The notes: generated by a model not told the origin, from the letters alone. A DNA stretch of 64,000 nucleotides from an uncultured Erythrobacter sp. (GCA_947499505.1 CANMOQ010000001.1:974037-1038036); one strand, 5' to 3'; shown: positions 7,487 to 19,284, numbered from the stretch's first letter. Program-made: numbers and translations.

Positions 7487-7651
7487 CTACCTCACCCCTC
7501 CCCCTATGCGCCCAGCCTCGACATGCGCGAGCCAGCTGCGCGCGTGCTCAGCCGGTCCGGGGTCTCCGGGGCGCGTGGGATAGGGGCTTTGGGGGAGTTT
7601 GCGGCGCGCATCATAGGGACCGCGCGAGGGGAATGTTGGGCTTTGGGCCAT
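7487..7651 (-). CDS. Small ORF of 54 residues, function unknown
   Basis: ATG at 7651 opens a frame beginning MAQSPTFPSRGPYDARRKLP and ending in the edge of the repeat mosaic (GRIGGGVR, then TAG). GC3 is high as in real genes and an AAAGG lies upstream, so it may be translated. The conserved-looking parts are N-terminal and SWLAHVEAGR near the end. It may be a small partner of the terminase-like gene from which the repeats have separated it. The stop comes from the repeat side, so it may also be a truncated gene. No family is recognised. Confidence 0.4.
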   Translation of the reverse strand: MAQSPTFPSRGPYDARRKLPQSPYPTRPGDPGPAEHARSWLAHVEAGRIGGGVR

Positions 7652-7799
7652 GGTCGTTCGCCTTTGAGTTTCAGTTCAAGGGAACAGGACCAATTATAGG
7701 ACTTAGCAGTAGTAGGAAAGCTTGGTGGCTTATCTGAAATTCTTCAGTCTTGCATACTCATTGGAACGGTTCGGCACTCAGGCAAACTCGTCTTGACGG

Positions 7800-8441
7800 T
7801 CAATTAGGCAACTCGTCGATAAATCTGCGCAAACTTCGATTTGTTTGGCTCGCTTCTCTTAAGTTAGTCACGCAATGCGGCAAAATTTGACCCAAAGCGT
7901 CCGCGTTGCTGGGGCCGAAAAATTTCCGAAAATATCGATGCAGTCTAGCCTTCACTTCAGCAGTTTCAAAATTACGATTGGGTCGCAAGGTAGCAAACAC
8001 CCATGCGTCAGTGCTCAATACCGGAATAGCAGAACAAATTTCGTCACCTCCGGAGAAAGAAAGGGTCGAAGCAATGAGGTCATCTATAACCCTAACTCGT
8101 TCCATCACATCAGACTGAGCGATCGCTCGAGAAACAATCGAAAACCACTCAGGCTTTTTGTCAACTACGTCGCCATCCAAATGCACAACGATGTGATCAT
8201 AGGTTACGCTTCCGCGAAAAAGCCCAGCACCAAAGTTCTGATAGAGCGCCTTACCCGAGTTCCGCATGCACCAGGCTTTGACCTGATCGCAGCCACCAGC
8301 CCCAACTTGCCGTAGCGTTTCATCCACCTGGGGCTGTATAGCATCTATAACGACAGATTCAGGCTCGAATAACGTTCGAATAAACTCTCGAAGAATAAGG
8401 AAGTCATGGCTCCCTTCGCTAACGATTCCAATTCGAGTCAT
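7800..8441 (-). CDS. TOPRIM-like protein, second gene of an ATPase cassette
   Basis: A 213-residue protein. The N terminus MTRIGIVSEGSHDFLILREF has the strand-Glu-Gly turn of TOPRIM-type nuclease folds (E9), and YDHIVVHLDGDVVDKK carries the D-x-D pair (D89, D91). These are the metal-binding positions expected in such proteins (OLD, RloB/AbiLii and DUF4276/DUF4435-like families). The exact family cannot be named from the sequence alone. Its ATG overlaps the stop of the upstream ATPase gene by four bases (8438-8441), so the two are translationally coupled. GC is lower than in neighbouring genes, suggesting transfer. Proposed role: effector of a defence pair. Confidence 0.6.
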   Translation of the reverse strand: MTRIGIVSEGSHDFLILREFIRTLFEPESVVIDAIQPQVDETLRQVGAGGCDQVKAWCMRNSGKALYQNFGAGLFRGSVTYDHIVVHLDGDVVDKKPEWFSIVSRAIAQSDVMERVRVIDDLIASTLSFSGGDEICSAIPVLSTDAWVFATLRPNRNFETAEVKARLHRYFRKFFGPSNADALGQILPHCVTNLREASQTNRSLRRFIDELPN

Positions 8442-9706
8442 GAAAGCGCGTTGGGTATTTTGTCTTCAAGCAAAAAGACCGAGAGTTTGCGACCATCCGT
8501 AAGCTCCGCCCAGTCATCTTTCGAGTAATCGCGAGGGGGTTCGAGACGCTCAAGCACGGTACTGCCTCGGGCTTGCGCTTCCTCGTCGCGTCTTGCAACA
8601 AAAATCCTTTGATCATCACTAAATATATCAAAGCTATCAAGGGCCGAAGGATGGTGCGAAGTCATAAACGCTTGGTATGCTCTAGTTGGTCCAGTGTCGC
8701 GATCTTGAGTGCATGCTGCTACCAATGTCGAGGTCAGTTTGCGTACGAGCGCCGGATTGAGCGTACCGTCCACGTTATCCAAGCCGAAGGTCTTCGGTGT
8801 CTCAGGGTGTAATAAAAGACTTACGATAAAGACCAGATAAAGAGTACCTTCACTTGCATCGAATGTGCTCAGAAAGTTCCTGTTCGTTTTCATATACTTA
8901 TCACGTATATAAAGCTCTAATCCTTCAGAAACAATATGCGAAGGAACGATTGATGGGTCAAAAGAACCAACGCGAATTTGGTTTGCCCAGCCCGGCTCCC
9001 AAATTAGCGACATGATCTGCTCGTATTGTAACTTACTCCCATTCCTTAAAGTATTGTAGTAATTCAATAGATCATCGAAAGCCGAAGCCAAGCCTGAACC
9101 AGAGAGGCCAAGTGGCTCAACGGGTCGGTTCGCAACCGCTGCGCCGCGCATAACAGCAGTTTGGGGAGCATAGATCGCGAACTCAGATATCTGTGCAATT
9201 TCGTCGAGGAAAATATCTGGCACACGAGAAAACAAGCCCACAATGTCCCAAACACTTCGGCTCGGGTCAAATCTGGATATTTCTTTCTCTGGCAAATCCA
9301 GAAAGTTCCGATTTAGATTTACACCATTTGGACCTCGTCCAAACACTTTCTCTTCGCCAAAGTACATGGCTTCAGAGTGAAATTCCAAATTCGATGTATT
9401 GAGGTTCGACCTAATTGAGCACTCATATCGTCCATATTCGAATTCAGCCTCAAGCCTGAAGTGCGGCTTGAGTCCAGTGTTACGAAACGCCGACTTGAAG
9501 AGCTGCGGAAGAGAAAGTCGAATCCCTTTCGTATCAAGAGAAATGGAATCTAATCCACGCGAAAGGGCAGCAGACAAAATCGCAATCGCCTCAAGAGCAT
9601 TCGATTTCCCGGCTCCGTTTGACCCTACAAAAAGGTTGATTGCGCCAAACTCAAGCTTTTGATGGTAAATCGACTTGAAACCAACAATTGTGAGTGATTT
9701 CAACAT
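8438..9706 (-). CDS. AAA family (AAA15/AAA21-like) ATPase, first gene of a putative defence cassette
   Basis: A 422-residue SMC/ABC-like ATPase. It starts MLKSLTIVGFKSIYHQKLEF, followed by the Walker A at about residues 28-35 (GSNGAGKS). A signature-like segment (FDASEGTLYLVFIVSLLLHP), a Walker-B-like FGLDNVDGTLNP and a switch-His segment TSHHPSALD occur in the C-terminal half. This layout is that of the ATPases paired with TOPRIM or nuclease partners in anti-phage systems (OLD-like, AbiL/RloAB, PARIS). The Walker B has Asp rather than the usual D-E-P-E. It is followed with a four-base overlap by the TOPRIM-like gene. The lower GC, with TTA and ATA codons, contrasts with flanking genes. Function as defence is inferred. 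Confidence 0.75.
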   Translation of the reverse strand: MLKSLTIVGFKSIYHQKLEFGAINLFVGSNGAGKSNALEAIAILSAALSRGLDSISLDTKGIRLSLPQLFKSAFRNTGLKPHFRLEAEFEYGRYECSIRSNLNTSNLEFHSEAMYFGEEKVFGRGPNGVNLNRNFLDLPEKEISRFDPSRSVWDIVGLFSRVPDIFLDEIAQISEFAIYAPQTAVMRGAAVANRPVEPLGLSGSGLASAFDDLLNYYNTLRNGSKLQYEQIMSLIWEPGWANQIRVGSFDPSIVPSHIVSEGLELYIRDKYMKTNRNFLSTFDASEGTLYLVFIVSLLLHPETPKTFGLDNVDGTLNPALVRKLTSTLVAACTQDRDTGPTRAYQAFMTSHHPSALDSFDIFSDDQRIFVARRDEEAQARGSTVLERLEPPRDYSKDDWAELTDGRKLSVFLLEDKIPNALS

Positions 9707-9843
9707 CTAACGCTAGCGGTCCTTTAAGGCTGTGGCGAAACCACACGAGTCGTAGTTTGCTAGCAATCTATATGAGAGTTGGCCATAGTCAGGTGAAAGC
9801 CGACGTTGATCGTAGCAGGGCTTCATCGCGCACGCCCCAACAA

Positions 9844-9880
9844 AACAAAAAAACGCGCCCTCCCCGTAGGAAGAGCGCGT
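9844..9880 (-). terminator. Intrinsic terminator downstream of the small lipoprotein gene
   Basis: On the minus strand a 12-bp stem (arms 9869-9880 and 9853-9864, two or three G-T pairs) with loop TACG is followed by seven T residues. It lies about 60 bases after the stop of the gene starting at 10267 and insulates it from the ATPase cassette. Confidence 0.85.
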
Positions 9881-9937
9881 CTCTCAAAATCCTAAACCTC
9901 TAAGCATCGCCCCAAGCGGGACGCTGCGCGTGGCGGT

Positions 9938-10267
9938 TTACTCCGCAGCGGGTTCCGCCGCCGCATCATCCATGCCCAGGCCAGCATCCGCCAGCACCTC
10001 ATTCGCGCAGGCCTCGCCCAGCGCGGTCATCTTTTCCTGGTCGAGCATATCCATCGGGCCCATGTCTTGCTCTTTCACCTTCTCAAGCGAGCAATCGCAG
10101 AACGGCTGAGCCATTTCCGCAGGTCCGCCTTCGGATACGAAGGACGATTTACACGTCTTTTCAAACTCTGCGTACATCGGCTCTTTATCCATCGACCCGC
10201 AGGCAGACAGCAGCAGGCCGCCCGTCATCAATGCAGGTAGCGCGAATGCTTTGGTAGTGAATGACAT
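9938..10267 (-). CDS. Small Cys-rich lipoprotein
   Basis: The start is ATG 10267, preceded by GAAGGG; the open frame upstream is not coding. The product has 109 residues. The N terminus MSFTTKAFALPALMTGGLLLSACGSM is a lipoprotein signal with lipobox LSAC. The mature part has a C-x(17)-C-x-C pattern (CKSSFVSEGGPAEMAQPFCDC) and a further Cys near ALGEACANEV. The same four-Cys layout is seen in the two small lipoproteins between sucB and lpdA in this window, so the three appear to be paralogs. Function unknown. Confidence 0.75.
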   Translation of the reverse strand: MSFTTKAFALPALMTGGLLLSACGSMDKEPMYAEFEKTCKSSFVSEGGPAEMAQPFCDCSLEKVKEQDMGPMDMLDQEKMTALGEACANEVLADAGLGMDDAAAEPAAE

Positions 10268-10432
10268 GAAAGACCCTTCAATTGTCTGGTATGATATGCC
10301 GTGTGCCGGCCCCGCGCATCCTACACGGCGCGCGGGGCTTGGCAATCGTGCGTGTTGGCGGCTGACGTCTAAGCCATTGCCAGCAGGGTGAATTGCGCGA
10401 TAGTCTGGGCCGACTAAACGGGGCAATCATCC

Positions 10433-11086
10433 ATGCAAGAGACCACCATATCGGGCTTCCAATTCCTGCTCGAAACGTTCGTGCTGCTGATGGGCCTCGC
10501 CATGGCAGAGGTGCTGCGCGGCTTTGCCCGGGTGCTGAAGCTGCGCGCGCGACAAAAGGCGGGGGTCGATCCGGCGTCAGAGGCGATCACGATCGGGTGG
10601 CTGGTGCCGCTAATGGGGCTGGTGGTGATCCTCGATCAGTCGACGTTCTTCCTGCACATGTACAGCTTTCGCGAGACGCTGCTGTTTAATGGCGGGACGG
10701 TGATCGGGATCTTGCTGACGATCGGTTGGTATTATCTGATTGCGAGCCTGGTATTCCCCGACAAGCCCGCCGATTGGCGCGATTTTGACGCATGGTATTG
10801 GCAGCAGAAACGCTGGATCATGGGCGGCGTGATCGGGATCAATGCGATCAGTACGATTGCGGGTGTGCTGCTTGCGACGCCGGAGCAGCTTGAGGCGACG
10901 CGGGAAGCGCAACAGGCCGGCATTGCTGGCGCCTTGGCTGGCTTGGCCGCCTTTGCTGCGATCCCGGCGATGTTCTGGCTGTTCTTTTCCAAGAGCAAGC
11001 GGGTGAATATCGCGCTGCTGCTGGTGCTGGTGGCCAGCCCGGTGATCTACGGCGCGCTCACGATTGGCAGCGAGTTTCCGGGCTGA
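10433..11086 (+). CDS. Hypothetical integral membrane protein
   Basis: A 217-residue protein with about six hydrophobic helices, for example FQFLLETFVLLMGLAMAEVL near the N terminus, AITIGWLVPLMGLVVILDQ, VIGILLTIGWYYLIASLVF and a C-terminal pair ending LLLVLVASPVIYGALTIG. The loop DWRDFDAWYWQQKRW is aromatic-rich. It is divergent from the small lipoprotein gene and convergent with uvrA. I do not recognise a characterised family; it is most likely an inner-membrane protein. Confidence 0.65.
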   Translation: MQETTISGFQFLLETFVLLMGLAMAEVLRGFARVLKLRARQKAGVDPASEAITIGWLVPLMGLVVILDQSTFFLHMYSFRETLLFNGGTVIGILLTIGWYYLIASLVFPDKPADWRDFDAWYWQQKRWIMGGVIGINAISTIAGVLLATPEQLEATREAQQAGIAGALAGLAAFAAIPAMFWLFFSKSKRVNIALLLVLVASPVIYGALTIGSEFPG

Positions 11087-11112
11087 TCGCAGACCTAGCG
11101 CGCGGGTGAGCC

Positions 11113-14082
<2,970 letters not shown>

Positions 14083-14152
14083 GGCACACCAATTGGGGAC
14101 TAAAGAGGGATGAATCCAGCCCTTTCAAAAATGAGCTGCTACACGACATTAT

Positions 14153-14167
14153 GTTCTTATAATGTTC
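14153..14167. promoter_or_regulatory. LexA (SOS) box, GTTC-N7-GTTC
   Basis: GTTC at 14153 and GTTC at 14164 are separated by TTATAAT. This is the exact alphaproteobacterial LexA box. It lies in the divergent region between uvrA (start 14082) and the chemoreceptor gene (start 14251). The spacer includes a perfect TATAAT on the plus strand, so LexA could block promoters in both directions. Confidence 0.85.
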
Positions 14168-14250
14168 CATGTCGCCAGGCAATGCTCGTTAAGCAAGTTG
14201 TTAACCACAGTTTGTTAGTTACCGGTGTGAAACGACGAAGGCCCCCAGTC

Positions 14251-15621
14251 ATGCTTGATCAAAAACACCAGTTTGTGATGGGTATTCCAATCCGCTCTGC
14301 CCAATTCGCGGATCGGGTAGAGGCATTTTTCGATGGCAACACATTGCGCGAAGAAATCAACGATTTCTGGGATCGTCATAGTGGCTGGGTGTCTGACTGG
14401 GCAGATGAGTATTGGGAAAGCTGCATCGCTGAAGGGCACGTGAAATCTGCCCAGATCACAGTCGGCCCTGGGGTTACTCGGGAGCAAGTCGGAAAAATCT
14501 CCGCTCAGATTTTCAAGGCGATCTTCGTCGCCAAGAAAGAAACAGACTGGATGAAAGCTCTCGCGCGCACTGCCACTGCATCATGGCTGGTCGATGACAA
14601 GGGTAACATGATGCGGAACATGCAGGGTTACTCGGAAGGTTTGATTGTTCGCCTGAAAGAACAGGCAGATAATGTCGATCAGGCGATGGACGATATTCTC
14701 TTCGTAAATCGCATGACCCTGATGCAGTTCGAAATCGTGTCTGCTTACCGGACCGAACTTGATGTTCGATATGCTGAAAGCAAAATCAATAGCAAGGGGA
14801 ATGATTTCGTCACTTCGCTCGCGGACAAAATCGACATCTCACTCAAGGCCTCGGAGATCGTGAATGAAGCGGCCATTGCCGCGAATGAAAAAATCTCGGG
14901 CCTGCGCAAGGATACGACTGAGGCAGCGGCTATCTCCGAACAATCCGCGCTCGCCATGCAGGATGCTGCGAGATCCGCAGGCGACTTACAGCAAACTTTG
15001 AACAGCGTTACAAACGGGCTCAGCGAGGGTAAAAGTCTGCTCGTTAAAGCAGTAGAACAGGCGCAGCGCACCACCAACGACAACGCTGATGTTGCCCGCG
15101 AGGTGGCGGCGATTGAAGAGGTTGTGAAGACGATCTCATCCATCGCCGAGCAAACTAACATTCTCGCTCTCAATGCGAGCATTGAAGCCGCACGCGCAGG
15201 TGCATCAGGCGCCGGTTTTGCCGTGGTTGCGCAAGAGGTTAAGAGCCTTGCCGGACAAACGGCCAAAGCAACCGAGACCGTGACCCAGCGGATCGCAGCC
15301 ATCCAAACCACGGCTCAGCAAAGCGAGCATTCCAGCGGAGAGATGCTCGAGACCACCGCCCGCCTTCGCACGGTGAGCGACAGCCTGCTTACCTCTTTGC
15401 AAAAAGCACTCGAAACTTTCTCCAAAATCACGGATGCGGTCGATGAAACGGCGCAAGGTGCCGCGAACATAGGCGATCTGGTGGCAAATATTAATCGCGA
15501 CACCGATGCCGTTTCTGGCCTCGTCGAGCAATTGTCCGGGTCGTCAAAGGATACCGCTGGAAAACTGGCCGGACTGGTCGAAGAGACCAGCCATTTTGTC
15601 CAGGCTATCGGCAAGCGATAA
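14251..15621 (+). CDS. Soluble methyl-accepting chemotaxis protein with N-terminal sensor domain
   Basis: The start was set at ATG 14251 ([20 protein letters not shown]). Earlier Met codons lie in or before the TATAAT at 14158 or lack ribosome-binding support. The product has 456 residues and no membrane segment. Residues 1 to about 165 form an all-helical domain of the size of a protoglobin sensor, but the heme-pocket His is not obvious. The rest is a chemoreceptor signalling coiled coil whose hairpin tip reads [20 protein letters not shown]. It would signal to CheA/CheW. No che genes are nearby. Sharing a control region with uvrA is unusual. Confidence 0.8.
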   Translation: MLDQKHQFVMGIPIRSAQFADRVEAFFDGNTLREEINDFWDRHSGWVSDWADEYWESCIAEGHVKSAQITVGPGVTREQVGKISAQIFKAIFVAKKETDWMKALARTATASWLVDDKGNMMRNMQGYSEGLIVRLKEQADNVDQAMDDILFVNRMTLMQFEIVSAYRTELDVRYAESKINSKGNDFVTSLADKIDISLKASEIVNEAAIAANEKISGLRKDTTEAAAISEQSALAMQDAARSAGDLQQTLNSVTNGLSEGKSLLVKAVEQAQRTTNDNADVAREVAAIEEVVKTISSIAEQTNILALNASIEAARAGASGAGFAVVAQEVKSLAGQTAKATETVTQRIAAIQTTAQQSEHSSGEMLETTARLRTVSDSLLTSLQKALETFSKITDAVDETAQGAANIGDLVANINRDTDAVSGLVEQLSGSSKDTAGKLAGLVEETSHFVQAIGKR

Positions 15622-15904
15622 GAGCAGGACTTTCTGGGTTCAAAGCGCGCCCAAGGCACGGCTCTGGTGGAGCGAAATTCATCCGTCAATCGCTGTATTT
15701 CTGCGCCCATTTTCGCCTTTCGGCGCGAGTTCGAGCAATCTTTTGTACCGCAGGCACTTTTCGCGTCCACCGCGATATCGCATTCTCACAGCAACTGTTT
15801 TCATTGAGAAAATTGGATCACCCTACAGGAAAACTTAAGTTCCGCAGCCCGGGATTATGCTTAGTGTGATAGGCCTCTTTGCTAGTCTTCCCACAAGCCC
15901 TTCG

Positions 15905-16040
15905 GGTCGCACCTAAGGCGAGTTTGCCGGAACATGAGTTTAGAGACGAGGCCGCGGCCCTGATGGGCGGCGGCTTCGTGCTTATGGTGCTCGGCACCAG
16001 AGCGGAGGGCTCATTCGCGCGCAGGCTAGTGAGCCCTTTT
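15905..16040 (+). ncRNA. Candidate small RNA with terminal hairpins
   Basis: In the 487-base gap between the chemoreceptor gene and the M3 peptidase gene, two hairpins lie close together. TGGTGC-TCG-GCACCA is at 15985-15999. GGGCTCA at 16007-16013 pairs with TGAGCCC at 16030-16036, followed by TTTT. The second resembles an intrinsic terminator with no protein gene before it. The 5' end is not defined and the start given is a guess. Bases 15622-15900 show nothing convincing. Confidence 0.3.
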
Positions 16041-16108
16041 GCTTGCCGAAATGCGTTTCGCGCCCCAAATAGCGTAAGCAGATAAACACGTAATTTACCG
16101 GAGTTCTT

Positions 16109-18331
16109 ATGAAGGCCCAATTCAAGGCCCAAACCGCCGCAATTGCCCTCGCCGCCATGCTGACCGCAGGCTGCGCGACCACCAACGGAGAGACTGGGGT
16201 GAACCAAACCAACCCGATCGCTGAAGCCCAGGCTGAGGCCGAGTATAGCCCCGAGATCCCAGCCGGGACCGGCTATTTCGCCTCCGACAGCACGCTGCCC
16301 TTCCTGACACCTGATTTCAGCAAGATCAGCGAAGACGATTACATCCCTGCGTTCGAGCAAGGCATGGCGATCCAGCGGGCCGAAGTTCAGGCGATCATCA
16401 ACAACCCGGCAGCGCCTTCGTTCAGCAACACCATTGTGGAGCTGGAAAAATCGGGCCGGATGCTGGGCCGGGTGGCGCGCGTGTTCTTTGCCCTCACTGG
16501 CCAGAACACCACAGACCGGCTGGATGCGATCAATCAGGAAATCAGCCCAAAACTGACCGCGCATGGCGATGCGATCACCCTCAACCCAGAGCTGTTTGCC
16601 CGCGTGAAAGCGGTTTATGACAACCGCGCCGCGATGACGATGACGCGCGAAGACGCCAAACTGCTTGAAGAAACCTATTCGGGCATGGTGCAGGCCGGTG
16701 CGCTGCTGACCGAGGAAGAGCGCGAGAAGGTCAAAGCGATCAACTCTGAGCTCTCCACGCTCACCACCGATTTTAGCCAGAAGGTCCGCGATGCGACCAA
16801 TGAAGGCGCGGTGATCGTCGACACCCGCGAAGAGCTGGCTGGCCTGTCCGATGCGGAGATCGAGGGCGCAGCCGCGCTCGCGAAGGAAAAGGGCATGGAC
16901 GGCAAGTTCGCCATCGCCTTGCAGAACACCACGCAGCAGCCATCCCTGCCCGCGCTTGAAAACCGCGAAGTGCGGGAACGTCTGTTCAAAGCCAGCGCGT
17001 ACCGCTCCGACCAAGGCGGCGAGAATGACACGCGCATGATCCTGGCCAAGATCGCCGAATTGCGCGCGCAAAAGGCCGCTCTGTTTGGTCAGCCCGATTG
17101 GGCGAGCTACACCATGTATGACCGCATGGCGAAGCAGCCGAAGACCGCGCTCGATTTCATGGAGCAAATGGTCCCCGCCCTCGCCGCCACGCAGCGCCGC
17201 GAAGCCGCCGTCCTCAACGAACGGATCGCCGCTGATGGCCTCAATTTCGAGGTTGAGCCATGGGATTGGTACCGCTTCGCCAATAAGGTGAAGGCGGAGC
17301 AATACGCCTTTGATGAAGACGCAGTGAAACCATATTTCCAGCTTGATAAGGTGCTGGAAGACGGCGTGTTCTACATGGCGAATAAGCTCTACGGCCTCTC
17401 GTTCGAGCGCCGTACCGATCTGCCCGTCTATCATCCAGATGTGTGGACCTACACCGTGTTCGATGCCGATGGCAGCGAGCTCGGCCTGTTCTATTTCGAC
17501 CCGTTCCAGCGCCCATCAAAGCGCGGCGGCGCATGGATGAGCAACTTTGTTGATCAAAGCGATCTGTGGGGCACCAAGCCGGTGATCTACAATGTGCTGA
17601 ACATCCCGAAAGCTGCCGATGGAGAGGTCCAACTGGTCAGCTTCGACTGGGTGGAGACGACATTCCACGAATTCGGCCACGCATTGCACGGCTTCTTCGC
17701 GGACCAGCGTTATGAGAGCCTGTCCGGCACAGCGACCGCGCGCGATTTCGTCGAGTACCCCAGCCAGGTTCACGAGATGTGGGCGACCTACCCAGAGGTG
17801 CTGCAAAACTACGCCAAGCACTATGAGACCGGCGAGACCATCCCGATGGAGCTGGTCGAGAAGATCCAGGCCGCATCGAAGTTCAACCAAGGCTATGACT
17901 TTGGCGAAGTGGTGGCCGCCGCGCTGCTCGACATGAAGTGGCACGCGCTCTCACCAGCGGAAGCCGCCGCTATCGACACGCCGGAGAAGGTCGACGCGTT
18001 TGAGCGCCAGTCGCTGGGCGAGTTGGGCCTAGAGATTGATCTGGTTCCGCCGCGCTACCGCTCGAACTATTTCAACCACATCTTCAGCTCACCTGCGGGC
18101 TATTCTGCGGGCTATTACAGCTATTTGTGGACCGAAATGCTCGACAAGGATTCGCGCCAGTGGTTCATCGACAATGGCGGCCTGACCCGTGAGAACGGCG
18201 ATCACTACCGTAAGACCGTGCTCAGCCGCGGCGGCACGATGGACTATTTTGAGATGTATCGCACATTCGCCGGACGCGAACCGGATGTGAAATATATGAT
18301 CGAAAGCCGCGGGCTTGCCGGCGGCGAATAA
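16109..18331 (+). CDS. M3 family metallopeptidase lipoprotein (Dcp-like peptidyl-dipeptidase)
   Basis: A 740-residue zinc peptidase. The N terminus MKAQFKAQTAAIALAAMLTA followed by GC is a lipoprotein signal. The zinc motif TTFHEFGHALHGFF lies near residues 517-530, with the downstream Glu in the EYPSQVHEMWA segment. SNYFNHIFSSPAGYSAGYYSYLW near residues 650-672 is the typical substrate-binding block of Dcp/OpdA enzymes. It probably trims peptides in the periplasm or at the outer membrane. It is a single gene followed by a terminator at 18359-18395. Confidence 0.92.
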   Translation: MKAQFKAQTAAIALAAMLTAGCATTNGETGVNQTNPIAEAQAEAEYSPEIPAGTGYFASDSTLPFLTPDFSKISEDDYIPAFEQGMAIQRAEVQAIINNPAAPSFSNTIVELEKSGRMLGRVARVFFALTGQNTTDRLDAINQEISPKLTAHGDAITLNPELFARVKAVYDNRAAMTMTREDAKLLEETYSGMVQAGALLTEEEREKVKAINSELSTLTTDFSQKVRDATNEGAVIVDTREELAGLSDAEIEGAAALAKEKGMDGKFAIALQNTTQQPSLPALENREVRERLFKASAYRSDQGGENDTRMILAKIAELRAQKAALFGQPDWASYTMYDRMAKQPKTALDFMEQMVPALAATQRREAAVLNERIAADGLNFEVEPWDWYRFANKVKAEQYAFDEDAVKPYFQLDKVLEDGVFYMANKLYGLSFERRTDLPVYHPDVWTYTVFDADGSELGLFYFDPFQRPSKRGGAWMSNFVDQSDLWGTKPVIYNVLNIPKAADGEVQLVSFDWVETTFHEFGHALHGFFADQRYESLSGTATARDFVEYPSQVHEMWATYPEVLQNYAKHYETGETIPMELVEKIQAASKFNQGYDFGEVVAAALLDMKWHALSPAEAAAIDTPEKVDAFERQSLGELGLEIDLVPPRYRSNYFNHIFSSPAGYSAGYYSYLWTEMLDKDSRQWFIDNGGLTRENGDHYRKTVLSRGGTMDYFEMYRTFAGREPDVKYMIESRGLAGGE

Positions 18332-18358
18332 GCCACCAAGCTAGACCGGAGAAACACG

Positions 18359-18395
18359 AAACCCCCGGTAGGCCGAACGCCCGCCGGGGGTTTTT
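18359..18395. terminator. Intrinsic terminator between convergent genes
   Basis: AAACCCCCGG pairs with CCGGGGGTTT and is followed by TTTTT on the plus strand, with AAA on the other side. It can serve the M3 peptidase gene on the plus strand and possibly the convergent membrane protein gene. Confidence 0.8.
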
Positions 18396-18435
18396 CTTGC
18401 GCGTACGGGCGATGCAGCCCCACCCTAACCTCAAA

Positions 18436-19284
18436 TCACGCGGTTTGCGCTGCCACGTAAATCTCCGGCTCGGTTTCGATGCTGCAGGCGCCGCCTTGCT
18501 CACCGCAGGTCAGCAGCTCAACGAATTTCTCCGCATTGATCGCCACGTCGTCTGGGCCGATTTGGTCAAACGGGTCTTCCAAATGGCTTTGGATGTTGTC
18601 CAGCCCCGTCAGGATCACCGCGAACAGCACCGGCATCACATAGGTCAGGATGGGCGCTTCATATTCGATCGCCTGATGCGCGAAATAAGGCCCGTAAATG
18701 ATCGGCAGGATGATGATGAAGAAGTCGCTGAAGGCGCTGAGTGTGCGCGGCGTGCGATATTGATAGATGTGCTTCACGCTTTCAAACGCGACGATCATCT
18801 TGGAGAGATATTGATTGCAGCGGCTGCACTCGCCCGAGGCCAGCCCCTCTGCCCGCATCCGCTTCACGAATTGCGACAGTTCCGAAAACGCGGCGTAAAC
18901 CGCCTTTTCCCGTGCTGGCATTTCCGACAGGTCGCCTTTGAACATATCACGGCAACCGCGCAGCAAACGGGCCAATGCTCCTTCCAAGTGTTCGATCCGG
19001 TCCTCGTTTTCCTCGGGCAGCCAGTCGCGCGCAGCAAAATAGATCGCGCGGCCATGGGCCTTGATCGTGCCATAATCATCCAGAGCCGCCTCGCGCCGCT
19101 TGTATGCATGGCCGATGGAGAACACGATTGGGAAGATTACCGCAGTTGAAATGATCGTCAGCGGGTAATCAGCAACAAGGTTCAACTTCAGCGAAAACCA
19201 GGTTGCGAACACCGCAAGGATCGCGACGCCCAAGGTCTTCCAATTAACAATCAAACCAATTCTTGAAATGCGCTCAAACAGCAC
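18436..19284 (-). CDS. Bestrophin-like membrane protein
   Basis: A 282-residue protein with two N-terminal and two C-terminal hydrophobic segments (TLGVAILAVFATWFSLKL, LTIISTAVIFPIVFSIG; FFIIILPIIYGPYFA, YVMPVLFAVILTGLDNI). The segment NIQSHLEDPFDQIGPDDVAI strongly recalls the E-N/D-P-F motif of bestrophin-type anion channels. A Cys pair SGECSRC lies in the middle. The resemblance is limited to these points, so channel function is inference. The gene is alone, convergent with the M3 peptidase gene. Confidence 0.65.
   Translation of the reverse strand: MLFERISRIGLIVNWKTLGVAILAVFATWFSLKLNLVADYPLTIISTAVIFPIVFSIGHAYKRREAALDDYGTIKAHGRAIYFAARDWLPEENEDRIEHLEGALARLLRGCRDMFKGDLSEMPAREKAVYAAFSELSQFVKRMRAEGLASGECSRCNQYLSKMIVAFESVKHIYQYRTPRTLSAFSDFFIIILPIIYGPYFAHQAIEYEAPILTYVMPVLFAVILTGLDNIQSHLEDPFDQIGPDDVAINAEKFVELLTCGEQGGACSIETEPEIYVAAQTA

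Noticed and set aside
15818..17434. 538-codon open frame opposite the M3 peptidase
   Set aside because: It lies antisense to a clear zinc peptidase and starts in its middle; no ribosome-binding site or motif.
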